From positions 1-25,333 of the forward strand of contig CAZEER010000030.1 of assembly GCA_964511215.1 (NCBI GenBank): a stretch of 25,333 bases of DNA, given 5' to 3'. This DNA comes from CAZEER01 sp964511215 (lineage in GTDB: Bacteria; Fidelibacterota; Marinisomatia; Marinisomatales; UBA1611). Made by a program: the position numbers and the translations under genes. A model generated the notes under the pieces. It was not told where the DNA came from. It saw nothing but the letters and a program-made list of their open reading frames with translations, and ran no database searches. Shown in pieces: positions 15,025 through 23,452 of the stretch. Numbering within the stretch: position 1 is the stretch's first letter; each line of letters opens with the position of its first letter.

Positions 15025-15558
15025 TTATTTAAAAATCACATTAGCTCCTTCATCTTGGTAATAAATTAACTCATGAGCAGCTACCCAAGATTGATTAATT
15101 AGATACTTAACTGAACTAATTAAATCTCCATTAGGCATCAACTCAATAGTAGTTTTTACTTTTTTTATTCCATTCTGATTATTGGATACATCTTCTACAC
15201 TTATATACTTTTTTTCTGTCAATTCTACAAAAGCAGTATGCATAAATCCAGCAGTTGTAAAATACCATGACACTAAACCTTTTTCACTTGAGTCCCACAT
15301 AATAAATGTCTCGCCACCATATTCTCCATTGTTTACAGAGTGGGTAATTTTAATGGCATTTCCATTTAGTGCTCGTTCCCATTTTGAGATATCATAGAGC
15401 GGTTTATCTGGAGTTGAATTCAAAAATTCACCCTTATAAGTTTTTCCAATAAATTGATCGAAACCTTGAAGATGTGGTGATAATATTTGATTTGTTCTTA
15501 CATTATTACCTAATAATAAGATGGGTAGAATAAATACAATTTTATACAAAATATTCAT
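15025..15558 (-). CDS. Exported DUF1579/lipocalin-like protein
   Basis: The protein has 177 residues, with AGGAG about five bases before the ATG. A signal peptide lies at about 1-18 (MNILYKIVFILPILLLGN). The rest is mostly beta-strand: FDQFIGKTYKGEFL, WERALNGNAIKITHS, YGGETFIMWDSSEKGLVSWY, then FTTAGF and IELMPNGDLISS. This spacing fits a calycin-like barrel of the DUF1579 type, and I give that label at modest confidence. Such proteins bind small hydrophobic ligands, but the ligand is unknown. It is expected in the periplasm. The gene is 68 bases from the downstream HMA gene and may share a transcript with it. Confidence 0.65.
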   Translation of the reverse strand: MNILYKIVFILPILLLGNNVRTNQILSPHLQGFDQFIGKTYKGEFLNSTPDKPLYDISKWERALNGNAIKITHSVNNGEYGGETFIMWDSSEKGLVSWYFTTAGFMHTAFVELTEKKYISVEDVSNNQNGIKKVKTTIELMPNGDLISSVKYLINQSWVAAHELIYYQDEGANVIFK

Positions 15559-15600
15559 AAAATCTCCTAATAATATTTTCTTGATTCTGAGATGTGATGA

Positions 15601-16095
15601 TTACTTATGTTTAAATGTCCAAATAAATTGAAAGCTCGCAACTAAATCACCTTCTTCATTATAGCCCAAAGATTCAACTACCTGATTAACAGCATCAGAA
15701 CCATTTCGGGCTTTTACAATTGCATCAAATATTTTTTTTGAGTCACTACATTTGAAAGTAGTTTTTCCTTTTGCTTTTTTGTGGAACTTAGCATTCAACC
15801 CGGTTATAATAAATTTAAGATCCGATCCCAGTCCTCCTACTAATAGCAATACCAGAGCCCCTGTACTCAATTCAGCAGCCATACTAAGAACCGCAAAATA
15901 GGTGGAATTAAATGGGTTTTTATTTAGGAAATTATAACAAACACTTGTTTGGCAGTTTTTATTTGTCAGATCGTCTATTTTTAAGCCACTAAGAAATACC
16001 ATAGGTAATTTCACTAAAGAAAAAAACTTAAAGATTATTCCATTATTTATTTTTCTTAGCAGATCTTTTTGTTCGTGTTTCATTATATTTTTCAT
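15601..16095 (-). CDS. DUF4442 hotdog-fold (YiiD C-terminal/thioesterase-like) protein
   Basis: The product has 164 residues; Met5 (16083) is the alternative start. The N-terminus is helical and basic. The core reads VCYNFLNKNPFNSTYFAVLSMAAELS in order, with the hotdog helix followed by strands. Later segments are GKTTFKCSD and GDLVASFQFIWTFKHK. I recognise this as DUF4442, a hotdog-fold family related to acyl-CoA thioesterases. The catalytic residues cannot be defined from this sequence. It is probably cytoplasmic or peripheral to the membrane, acting on acyl thioesters. It lies 42 bases upstream of the DUF1579-like gene and divergent from the PAP2 gene. Confidence 0.72.
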   Translation of the reverse strand: MKNIMKHEQKDLLRKINNGIIFKFFSLVKLPMVFLSGLKIDDLTNKNCQTSVCYNFLNKNPFNSTYFAVLSMAAELSTGALVLLLVGGLGSDLKFIITGLNAKFHKKAKGKTTFKCSDSKKIFDAIVKARNGSDAVNQVVESLGYNEEGDLVASFQFIWTFKHK

Positions 16096-16126
16096 TTCAT
16101 AATAATTTTATAAATATATTTTATCA

Positions 16127-16132
16127 TATAAT
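16127..16132 (+). promoter_or_regulatory. Possible -10 box (TATAAT) just before PAP2 ATG
   Basis: TATAAT ends eight bases before the ATG at 16141, so transcription would start at or beside the start codon. No good -35 box stands 16-18 bases upstream, only T/A-rich sequence, and the region is AT-rich throughout, so this is weak evidence. The gene has no SD. Confidence 0.25.
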
Positions 16133-16140
16133 ATTAGACT

Positions 16141-16911
16141 ATGAATTCTAACCAATGTTTACGATCAGTGTCTATATATCTATCAATATTAGTTTCTTTC
16201 ACTTCGATCTACTCACAACCAAATTTAAAAGATTATTGTAGAGTCACTTCAGAATTAGGATTCTTCCTCTATTTACAATATGGTTATGATATGGAATTAC
16301 GAAATCATCAATCCTATACTGAGCCGAATAAATTTGATAGAAAATGTAGAGATATTTTCAAATGGAATAATAATATACAGGAAGCCTCAAATATAAGCGA
16401 TTATTTTCTTTATGGTTTTTTTTTAGGAAGCATTCCTTTTTCTCCGTTCATTTCTAATGACAATTACAATGAATTAATATTAAACAATATCGAGATTTTG
16501 GCCATAAATGGAATTATTACAAATTTGGTAAAATTTACAATCAAACGACAAAGACCTTATTCATATTATCAGACAAAAAATAATAACAAAGATTCTTATA
16601 AATCATTTTTCAGTGGGCACACCAGTACAGCATTTGCTATTGGTACTTCCACTGCAATGACTTTATCAAATAATACGGATTATAATGATACAATTATTTG
16701 GGCAACAATACTATCAGCAGCTACTGCAACAGGGTATTTTCGTATTGCTTCAGATAAACATTATATGAGCGATGTCTTGACAGGTGCAATTGTAGGTTCA
16801 TTTATAGGTCAGCATCTTTACAAAATCCAAACAAATAGGAAAAAAAGAAAAAAAAATTACCAATTAACATATTATAATAAGAAATTTTTTGTTACTTTCA
16901 ATCTGCAGTAA
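16141..16911 (+). CDS. PAP2-family phosphatase
   Basis: The product has 256 residues and an N-terminal signal or anchor (about 8-25). All three PAP2 motifs are present. The first is K131-x6-RP (KFTIKRQRP). The second is SFFSGH with His160. The third is R201-x5-H207-x3-D211 (RIASDKHYMSD). The His pair and Arg/Lys are the catalytic set, so it should be active. Such enzymes dephosphorylate membrane lipids such as phosphatidate or undecaprenyl pyrophosphate at the periplasmic face. Hydrophobic segments flank the motifs (for example TIIWATILSAATATGYF). The C-terminus is basic (NRKKRKKNY). It lies 41 bases upstream of the VanZ-like gene on the same strand, suggesting co-expression. Confidence 0.88.
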   Translation: MNSNQCLRSVSIYLSILVSFTSIYSQPNLKDYCRVTSELGFFLYLQYGYDMELRNHQSYTEPNKFDRKCRDIFKWNNNIQEASNISDYFLYGFFLGSIPFSPFISNDNYNELILNNIEILAINGIITNLVKFTIKRQRPYSYYQTKNNNKDSYKSFFSGHTSTAFAIGTSTAMTLSNNTDYNDTIIWATILSAATATGYFRIASDKHYMSDVLTGAIVGSFIGQHLYKIQTNRKKRKKNYQLTYYNKKFFVTFNLQ

Positions 16912-16952
16912 TACAGAATATATTTACATCTTAAGGTTTTAATACTCTATAA

Positions 16953-17369
16953 ATGAAACAATTAACTACTAAATTTTTACTAATTCTAATTGTCATTACG
17001 AGTTTTTCAAAATCTCAAGACCATGACATCATCATTGAAGACACATGGGATCCACTACTAGATAAACTATCACATGCCAGTACAAGTTTCGGATGCTATT
17101 ATACACTAAGATATTATCAAAATTCAAAATTTGAATCTGCCCTATATACAGCTTTAATAGGGTTATCATTTGAGATTTATCAAATCAACGATCCTAATGA
17201 GCTAGATAGTGATTTTAGAGGAATTAGTTTACATGATTTAGGATATAATTTCATTGGTATAGGTTTCGCCCTAGGACTTGATATTGTAGTTAATCATTTA
17301 AGAGAAAATTTGTTTAAAAATTCTCGGAAAAATTCTAAATCTATAGTGAGATACAATAAGAGAAATTAG
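16953..17369 (+). CDS. Small exported VanZ/YfiM-like protein
   Basis: The protein has 138 residues with a signal peptide at about 1-21 (MKQLTTKFLLILIVITSFSKS). The motif set is D37K38xxH41, E74 and later S92xxDLxxNxxG (GISLHDLGYNFIGIGFAL). This acidic/His arrangement inside hydrophobic helices resembles VanZ-like proteins and the E. coli YfiM lipoprotein (DUF2279). The label is tentative and says nothing about antibiotic resistance. It is probably in the periplasm or the membrane. It is paired with the PAP2 phosphatase and ends 13 bases from the convergent LIC_10190-like gene, with no visible terminator between them. Confidence 0.6.
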   Translation: MKQLTTKFLLILIVITSFSKSQDHDIIIEDTWDPLLDKLSHASTSFGCYYTLRYYQNSKFESALYTALIGLSFEIYQINDPNELDSDFRGISLHDLGYNFIGIGFALGLDIVVNHLRENLFKNSRKNSKSIVRYNKRN

Positions 17370-17382
17370 TAGCCTCACCAAT

Positions 17383-19071
17383 TTATCTTATATAAAAACC
17401 AGATTTAAAATCATTATCGTATTGTAGTCTTAGATTATCCCTTAAAAACGTTGTACATGGAAGTGGGCAATCATCACATTTCTGACCATTATTTGGCACA
17501 TTCAATTTCAACCCTGAATTGGTCTCATAAAGACTATATTCAGGTACTTTTGGATTGTCGTAGGATATTTTGTTAATAAAGAATTTCTTTTCCTGACCAA
17601 GCATATCTATAGTATGTATTGAAATAGATGCGGTTATAATTATAAATAGAAAAAACCAAAAGTAAATCTTATTTCTAATAAAAACCCTCGTTAATGGTAC
17701 AGAAATAAATCCTGCGCCAAGCCACCAAAAGGAAAAACTTGCAAACCTTCCATCCGGAGCATGTGTAAAAAACATAATAATCTGAAATATCGCAGGTAAA
17801 GAATAAACACCTAATGGCTTTAATAGCATTCTATTTTGTATAATAATAAATATAATTCCCAACACCCCAATAATTGTTGGATATAATGTCTCAATTCTCC
17901 TATGCTGTATGAAAAATCTCGAATAAATAAAATCTCTTTTAATTTGTTTTTCTTCATTTTCATTGTACACCATAGTCCCTCTTAATCCTTTTGCCCAATC
18001 AGAAATAAGTTTTGAAACACTCTCAACCTCATCTCTATCCATACTCCACTTAACTGGGATTGATAATTTTGGATCTGGATACAACGGATAACCAGTTAAG
18101 ATTATATTTCTGTATAATTGTAAGGATAACATTAGAACAATAATAAGTGTTAAGTATTTATTACCTATTATATAAGATAATAAATATTTTCTATGAAAGA
18201 TAATTATACAAATGAAGGAAATAAATAGAGTCGGTAAAATACTTATTTTAGAAGTAAACGCTATCGCTAGACTCATTAATAACAATGAATAGTTATTCTT
18301 TTTTTCTATAAATATCTTATAAAACTCTACCCCACTTATTGCACCAAAAATAAAAACTGGTAAATCTGTCACTGGACCAGGGTGAAAATAAAAACAATAG
18401 TGTATCAATATTGGGAAGAATAATACGCCAACAATCGAAGATTTTTTTATTGGTTCTTTTTTAATAATTACTTCATTTATTGGAACAATAAAGAAATACA
18501 TAAAACCCAGCAACAGATAATACCCGCTAAAACTCCACAGAGAGTTATTGATAAATATCATATTATCAAAGTAGGCTATCTGAAGAAAAATACTATTATC
18601 TATACCCAAATGGTGATGGAGATTTCCCAGCCCCGGAATTAGAGGAAATGATTGAGCCCAACGAATTTTTTGTATATAATACATAGGCTCATATTTAAGT
18701 GTCTGGAGGCTAAGATTAGCAATCCAGATAATAAAACTAAGAATCATCATATAAATTATCAGGTCACCGGTACTATATTGCGATTTATATTCAACAAAAA
18801 ATTTTTCATTAAATAAACGATACAATTCATATAAAGCAATACCTGTAAATAAAACAAAAATATATGAGTTTATTGGAAAAAAGCAATTCCACAGTGTAAT
18901 GCCAATATAAAATATGACCAGTGCTAATACATTTATTTTTATTATGCCAAAGGTTGACACTTTTTCTTTTAATAGATAACGATTAAAAAAACTCCCAATT
19001 AATGAAAAATGAAAAAAGTAAAATAATAATTCAAAAATATTTAAGAAATTTTGTTGAAATATTTCCTGCAT
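17383..19071 (-). CDS. LIC_10190-type polytopic membrane protein (GT-C-like)
   Basis: The product has 562 residues and about a dozen membrane segments. A periplasmic loop after segment four carries KIRWAQSFPLIPGLGNLHHH (136-155), the position where GT-C glycosyltransferases have lipid-sugar binding residues. The C-terminus ends with a cysteine-rich motif CDDCPLPC (532-539), then FLRDNLRLQYDNDFKSGFYI. I associate this pattern with the LIC_10190 family of membrane proteins found in surface-polysaccharide loci. The donor lipid and sugar are unknown. It starts 27 bases after the GT11 gene and is probably its partner in building a surface glycan. It converges on the VanZ-like gene. Confidence 0.72.
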   Translation of the reverse strand: MQEIFQQNFLNIFELLFYFFHFSLIGSFFNRYLLKEKVSTFGIIKINVLALVIFYIGITLWNCFFPINSYIFVLFTGIALYELYRLFNEKFFVEYKSQYSTGDLIIYMMILSFIIWIANLSLQTLKYEPMYYIQKIRWAQSFPLIPGLGNLHHHLGIDNSIFLQIAYFDNMIFINNSLWSFSGYYLLLGFMYFFIVPINEVIIKKEPIKKSSIVGVLFFPILIHYCFYFHPGPVTDLPVFIFGAISGVEFYKIFIEKKNNYSLLLMSLAIAFTSKISILPTLFISFICIIIFHRKYLLSYIIGNKYLTLIIVLMLSLQLYRNIILTGYPLYPDPKLSIPVKWSMDRDEVESVSKLISDWAKGLRGTMVYNENEEKQIKRDFIYSRFFIQHRRIETLYPTIIGVLGIIFIIIQNRMLLKPLGVYSLPAIFQIIMFFTHAPDGRFASFSFWWLGAGFISVPLTRVFIRNKIYFWFFLFIIITASISIHTIDMLGQEKKFFINKISYDNPKVPEYSLYETNSGLKLNVPNNGQKCDDCPLPCTTFLRDNLRLQYDNDFKSGFYIR

Positions 19072-19098
19072 TTTTAATTTATTTAAACCTTAAAATTT

Positions 19099-19923
19099 TT
19101 ATAAGAGTATCCAATCCTTAGGAATTAAATCTTTAGTATTTGCTTTTACTGTATCGCCAAACCAGTTTTTTGGGGCTATAATCTTTTTATTAGATTCTTT
19201 TATTAAATAAGCTCCCCACCAACTAAAAGAACTATTTGAAATAATTGCGGATGAACACATTGACATTAAATATAAATCGATATAGTCCAAATTATCATTG
19301 ATCAATACAAATTTATCATTCTGGAAATTTTTTTTACACCAATCTAAATCATCACTGAAGACTAAGAATTTTTTATCATCATCAAACATATTTATAGCAC
19401 TATAATAATAATCTAGAGTACAAGTAGGATGAATATTGGGTTTATCTAGATAGTCCCCTCTTCTAATATGAATAAAACCCGGATTTTTCTCTAAAAGCAC
19501 ATTATAATTATCATTAATTAACTCATTTGACTTTTTATCTATACTGAAAAGTTTTTTAATATAATTTTCATTATTGAAAAAATATTTATATGATTGAAAA
19601 TATCCTTTAAGCATCAAATTATAGTTAAAATAATTATTCGAGTATTTTGATAAAAAAAACCTTATTCTAGATATATTATTTATTGGGTAACGAAAGTGAA
19701 ATCCTCTTTGCTTGAAAGTATCGGACACAATTATATCTTCTTTGAATACTATGTTTCTAAATATATTTTCTACATAATTGACAGCTGCATTACCCTGATT
19801 GGGCAGATAATGTTGGTTATAATCAAAAGCAACTTCCTCGCCAAAATCTTTAGCAAGTGACACTGCGGCTGCTACTTGAAACATTTGATTGCCAAGCCCA
19901 CCCATTAATTGACTTGTGATCAT
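19099..19923 (-). CDS. Glycosyltransferase family 11 (alpha-1,2-fucosyltransferase-like)
   Basis: The protein has 274 residues. The family motifs are GGLGNQMFQVAAAVSLAKD (8-26), HIRRGDY (152-158, GDP-fucose binding), VFSDD (188-192), SNSSFSWWGAYL (229-240) and APKNWF (250-255). This enzyme transfers fucose (or a related sugar) from GDP-fucose to a galactose 2-hydroxyl. No signal or membrane segment is present, so it is cytoplasmic. It belongs with the adjacent polytopic membrane protein in making a surface glycan. No fucose biosynthesis gene is in the window. Upstream is a 240-base gap facing the divergent radical SAM gene. Confidence 0.92.
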   Translation of the reverse strand: MITSQLMGGLGNQMFQVAAAVSLAKDFGEEVAFDYNQHYLPNQGNAAVNYVENIFRNIVFKEDIIVSDTFKQRGFHFRYPINNISRIRFFLSKYSNNYFNYNLMLKGYFQSYKYFFNNENYIKKLFSIDKKSNELINDNYNVLLEKNPGFIHIRRGDYLDKPNIHPTCTLDYYYSAINMFDDDKKFLVFSDDLDWCKKNFQNDKFVLINDNLDYIDLYLMSMCSSAIISNSSFSWWGAYLIKESNKKIIAPKNWFGDTVKANTKDLIPKDWILL

Positions 19924-20163
19924 AATATGTTATTTTATAGTTAATTTTTTAAGTTAATTTCCCGAAAATATCTGCGACTATTGTACTGTATTATATAGTC
20001 AACAAATCTAATAACCACTATTAAATTAATTTATCCATAGGCGAATGTACCTATGTGATTTCAAACAAAAAACCCTGACTATTTTTTAGCTATAGTAATA
20101 TCAACTAAAATATATACTTACTTTATATTTAAATTGATCCTCTGTCTGTTCTAATTAATTATA
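19924..20163. other. 240-base divergent intergenic region with dyad and shared motif
   Basis: This is the longest gap in the window, between the GT11 and radical SAM genes. It holds no coding frame or RNA gene I can support. An inverted repeat CATAGG (20036-20041) / CCTATG (20050-20055) has an eight-base loop. Overlapping it is copy B of the shared motif (20041-20066). AT-rich stretches could supply -10 boxes in both directions, but I cannot name one with a good -35 box. It is presumably the promoter and operator region for both genes. Confidence 0.5.
20041..20066. repeat. Copy B of the motif shared by two divergent intergenic regions
   Basis: The sequence begins GCGAATGTACCTATGTGATT and continues TCAAAC. 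It matches copy A at 12700-12727 in the blocks GCGAA, TACCTAT and TGATTT. It lies upstream of the radical SAM gene and partly overlaps the CATAGG/CCTATG dyad. Confidence 0.4.
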
Positions 20164-21267
20164 ATGATAACTCCTACATTAGAAAAAAAAATAAGGGCAT
20201 TAAAAATTTTACTGCCAGCTCATATAAGTGCAATGATTAAGCCAAAACCTCTTTGGTCACACTTGTGGGTAACAAGAAGATGTAACCTTACATGCGATTA
20301 TTGTTTTGTTCTGGATTATGAGAAAGAACAATTAAACACAAAAGAGATGAAAACTGTTATAAATAAATTATTTGATCTTGGAAATCGCTTTATCTCATTT
20401 GTTGGTGGTGAGCCAACTATACGAAAAGATTTTTTAAAATTAGTTAACTATGCCTGTAAAAAAGGTATGGTGACTCATTTCACTACAAACGGAGTGATGC
20501 TTGATAAAGATAAAACTTACATAAACAAGATTGGAAATTCAGGTATAGATATTATAAACCTATCTATAGACTCAATACTTGAATTTAACTCAACTAAAAA
20601 AGATTATATTCGAAATAAAAGTGTATTAGATACTCTTTTAAAAGCTCGTGAAAAATTTGGCTTTGAAGTTGTTACCAATTTAGTATTAACAAGTAAAAAT
20701 TTAGATACAGTTATCCCCACTGTTGAAAAGATGAACCAATTAAATGTCCCTATGAGCATCGGTCTCATATCAAAAGATTTCTATACTTCAGAACGTAAAA
20801 TCAAAACTCCTGTCAAACCTGACTATAGTCTATTCTTTGATAATAATGAAAAACTACAGATGCTCTTTCCTATTGTTGATGAATTAATTCAATTAAAAAG
20901 AAAAGGATATGGGATAATAAATGTTGAAGATTATTTTAAAGATATAAAACGATTTTTATCTGGAGAACGAGTAAACTGGTACTGCTCAGGAGGTGAATAT
21001 TATCTTTCTGTAGATTGCGACGGAAAGGTTGGAGTTTGTAGCTTATTATCGCCTGAAGAAATTAACATCCATAGTTTGAAAAAAAATGCCTTAGGTAATA
21101 TGCATAAAATACGAGAGCAGAGACTCGCAGAATGTCATACTGAATGTCTAAGTCTTTGTTTTTACCAATCTTCTTATTATGTTAAAAAACCACAATATTT
21201 TATTAAACAGTCAATTAAGTCTGCATTTAGAAATTCAATGCGATCAGATTTTAATATCTTTAATTAA
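20164..21267 (+). CDS. Radical SAM enzyme with SPASM-like C-terminal cysteine cluster
   Basis: The protein has 367 residues. The [4Fe-4S]-SAM motif is C40-NLT-C44-DY-C47, and the GGEP SAM-binding motif is at 81-84. The TIM-barrel core continues through HFTTNGVMLDKD (105-116) and IDIINLSIDS (128-137). The C-terminal region adds cysteines 274, 285, 292, 324, 328 and 332, the spacing expected for SPASM-type auxiliary clusters, so it probably carries extra iron-sulfur centres. SPASM enzymes modify peptides, proteins or carbohydrates. No precursor-peptide ORF lies next to it, so the substrate is unknown. HpnH-like and sulfatase-maturase-like roles are alternatives. It is monocistronic between two opposite-strand genes and stands near a surface-glycan cluster. 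Confidence 0.85.
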   Translation: MITPTLEKKIRALKILLPAHISAMIKPKPLWSHLWVTRRCNLTCDYCFVLDYEKEQLNTKEMKTVINKLFDLGNRFISFVGGEPTIRKDFLKLVNYACKKGMVTHFTTNGVMLDKDKTYINKIGNSGIDIINLSIDSILEFNSTKKDYIRNKSVLDTLLKAREKFGFEVVTNLVLTSKNLDTVIPTVEKMNQLNVPMSIGLISKDFYTSERKIKTPVKPDYSLFFDNNEKLQMLFPIVDELIQLKRKGYGIINVEDYFKDIKRFLSGERVNWYCSGGEYYLSVDCDGKVGVCSLLSPEEINIHSLKKNALGNMHKIREQRLAECHTECLSLCFYQSSYYVKKPQYFIKQSIKSAFRNSMRSDFNIFN

Positions 21268-21298
21268 TAGCTGAAAAAATTTTACAAATACTAAAAAT

Positions 21299-22054
21299 CT
21301 AATCGTTCACATATATTGCTATGGCGTCAGATTGATTTAAACCAATTAAATAGCCTGAAGGTCCATCTAGGGCGTAACCTACTTCAGGGTTAATTAATGC
21401 TTCTTCATCTCCCGGATAGAGACCATTTATTGCATTTACTTGAATAATATATTCTGTACCATTTCCACTTGAAAAGTTTATTCCTGGTATAGTATAGCTG
21501 GATATATCATCTGGGAGCAACGTAGATTCAAAATTAGGAATTTGATTTTTAGTACTCACAATCTGCCAGGCTGTGACACTGTCAACCATATTCCACTCTA
21601 CTAAAAGATCAGTATCTTTAAAATGTACATCACCTGAGTCCAGATTGATTATTTCAGGGATACTTAATGGTATTTTCGCACTACCTGTAGCAATTGTAGA
21701 ACCATTATGAGTAATAGTCAAATTATATACATCACTTGTCATCACTGAGGCTTGATATATTCCGAAACTATATTCTACAGTATCTTCATTCACTAAAACA
21801 AGAGCATCATCTATAGCTTGATCATCTTTTAAAATCGTTACATCTGCGCAGGCACTTAGTCCTCCAAATCCAATATCTACACCTACAATACGAGCATTAA
21901 TTGAATAATTATTTGTTGGAGTAAATTGTTCAGCACCAACATCCTCATCTGGACTTAACTGATCTGATTCAGATTGATCTTCACAACCAACAAAATAAAT
22001 CTGAACTGAACACATCATGCAAAACATTAAACTAGTTAAAATTATTTTTTTCAT
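21299..22054 (-). CDS. Secreted lipoprotein with fibronectin III-like region
   Basis: The product has 251 residues and an AAGGGA SD upstream. The signal ends in a lipobox (YFVGC, Cys24), so it is lipidated. An acidic serine-rich linker follows (EDQSESDQLSPDED). The rest is beta-rich: ADVTILKDDQAIDDALVLVN, VYNLTITHNGSTIATGSAKI and LLVEWNMVDSVTAWQIVS. This reads like two or three immunoglobulin/fibronectin III-type domains, similar in style to DUF4249-type proteins. It is probably on the outer-membrane or cell surface, for binding or cell-cell contact. It is convergent with the radical SAM gene (31 bases) and has its own promoter. Confidence 0.7.
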   Translation of the reverse strand: MKKIILTSLMFCMMCSVQIYFVGCEDQSESDQLSPDEDVGAEQFTPTNNYSINARIVGVDIGFGGLSACADVTILKDDQAIDDALVLVNEDTVEYSFGIYQASVMTSDVYNLTITHNGSTIATGSAKIPLSIPEIINLDSGDVHFKDTDLLVEWNMVDSVTAWQIVSTKNQIPNFESTLLPDDISSYTIPGINFSSGNGTEYIIQVNAINGLYPGDEEALINPEVGYALDGPSGYLIGLNQSDAIAIYVND

Positions 22055-22114
22055 TTAATTCCCTTCTTAGCCAAATTTTATTTCTTAATAAATATTACTC
22101 CATCAAAAATAATC

Positions 22115-22144
22115 AATATATATAGTTATTCACTATTCTTTCAA
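22115..22144 (-). promoter_or_regulatory. Sigma70-like promoter for the lipoprotein gene
   Basis: On the minus strand TTGAAA (22144-22139) is followed 18 bases later by TATATT (22120-22115). The start of transcription would be near 22108, about 54 bases before the ATG at 22054, leaving room for the AAGGGA ribosome binding site. The region is AT-rich, so the match is suggestive only. Confidence 0.35.
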
Positions 22145-22167
22145 TCCAGTCATACTGTTATAATATA

Positions 22168-23331
22168 TCATCGTATTTGATTATGAAGATTCTTTGCAAT
22201 TAATTCATTCACCATGGGTGTAAAATGGTTCCCGCCATCGTTGATTACGGAATTGGGTCTGATTTTATAGAGTGATTTTATACTATCTTGTGGTTCGACA
22301 ACCAAAAATCCAATCTTATTTATATCATGAATCATATTTTTCCATGGCTGATCATATTGCATTATATGATTATAAATATCAAATAATACGATAATAGGAG
22401 ATACTTTATTTTTCTGACATTCATTAAAGAAAACATTCAATATACTTAAAATATATTTGTAGTCACTGTCTTCACTGTCTCTATGATATATCGGAGGTTT
22501 AACATAATTATTTCTATATCTAAACATTTTAAGAATTCTGTATAAAATTGAATAATCCATAAATTCATTTTTGAAAAGCATATCATCATAATTTTTTTCA
22601 AGTTTCATAAAGTCACTGCGTATTCCAAGATTAAATTCTTTCAACAAGTCTATCCCAATTAAGCAAGGTTGATTCACAATATTATATTCCCCATTTGATT
22701 GAAATTGAAACATCGGTTTTGACACCAACCCTCCATAATAAATACCTCTATACAATATTTTTGTTGCTCTATCAAAATCATCTGGGACAATACCTAAAAT
22801 AACCATATCTGTTTTTATAGATGAATGCATATACCTAAGAATAGCCTGATCTATACCATACCCTGATACTCCTAGGTTTACAACTGTTTTATTACTCATT
22901 TTACCAAGAATATATGGCCACGAATTCTCGTGTAATACTTCTTCACCATGGGTAAAAGAATTCCCAATAGTAATAATATCCGCACTATCAATATTTTTAT
23001 CCATTAAAAATTCATCTCTACTTATTCTAAATCCCTGTGAACTAGCATAATATAACGGAGGTGATGTTCCATTATTTTTTAATTTCCAACCTAATGTTGA
23101 ATCAAAAATGACATATTCATTATTATTGGTTGAGGATGATTTAATAATTGAACTATCAGGAATACCTAATGGAAGTATATTATAATAATATTTACCTAGC
23201 AGCCTAAGTGTATGACCCTGTTTTACAGAAGATATTCTAAAAAATGTTTCTAAAATTAAAAGTGGAATCAAAATAGTTATGATGCCAAAAATTATATTTT
23301 TTCGATTTATCTTTGATTTATTTGATCTCAT
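22168..23331 (-). CDS. Membrane-anchored SGNH/GDSL-type hydrolase
   Basis: The protein has 387 residues. The N-terminus (residues 12-33) is hydrophobic with a basic lead (MRSNKSKINRKN), giving a membrane anchor with the enzyme outside. Block I is GNSFTHGEE (123-131) with Ser125. Block II is NLGVSGYGIDQA (152-163) and block III is GIVPDD (180-185). The C-terminal Asp-His pair is D365 and H369 in NDGGNHFT, spaced DxxxH rather than the usual DxxH. The set indicates an active SGNH esterase, most likely removing or adding acetyl groups on surface glycans, as in acetyltransferase-associated SGNH proteins. I see no SD before the ATG. It stands close to the GT11/LIC_10190 glycan genes. Confidence 0.82.
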   Translation of the reverse strand: MRSNKSKINRKNIIFGIITILIPLLILETFFRISSVKQGHTLRLLGKYYYNILPLGIPDSSIIKSSSTNNNEYVIFDSTLGWKLKNNGTSPPLYYASSQGFRISRDEFLMDKNIDSADIITIGNSFTHGEEVLHENSWPYILGKMSNKTVVNLGVSGYGIDQAILRYMHSSIKTDMVILGIVPDDFDRATKILYRGIYYGGLVSKPMFQFQSNGEYNIVNQPCLIGIDLLKEFNLGIRSDFMKLEKNYDDMLFKNEFMDYSILYRILKMFRYRNNYVKPPIYHRDSEDSDYKYILSILNVFFNECQKNKVSPIIVLFDIYNHIMQYDQPWKNMIHDINKIGFLVVEPQDSIKSLYKIRPNSVINDGGNHFTPMVNELIAKNLHNQIR

Positions 23332-23408
23332 TTGATTTATATCTATGAGTAAGAACGATCTTATAAATTAGCTAGAGCATTTATCTACATATATCCAAAT
23401 CTACCAAT

Positions 23409-23437
23409 CATCCCACAAACAAAAAATCCACGAATGT
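23409..23437 (-). repeat. Imperfect 29-base repeat, copy 1
   Basis: A 29-base segment lies just downstream of the zinc-ribbon gene, read on the minus strand. It matches copy 2 (23707-23735, upstream of the same gene) at 21 of 29 positions by eye. The two copies flank the gene in the same orientation. Confidence 0.35.
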
Positions 23438-23452
23438 ATATTCATGATTTTC
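23420..23452 (-). terminator. Probable terminator of the zinc-ribbon gene
   Basis: On the minus strand an imperfect stem runs from AAAATCATGAAT to ATTCGTGGATTTT. It has one bulge and one mismatch, with a short loop and a following T-run (TTTTTTG). It begins at the gene's stop codon, so it fits a rho-independent terminator with an imperfect stem. Confidence 0.45.

Noticed and set aside
16953..17369. Vancomycin resistance role for the VanZ-like gene
   Set aside because: Only a weak motif match and no other van genes.
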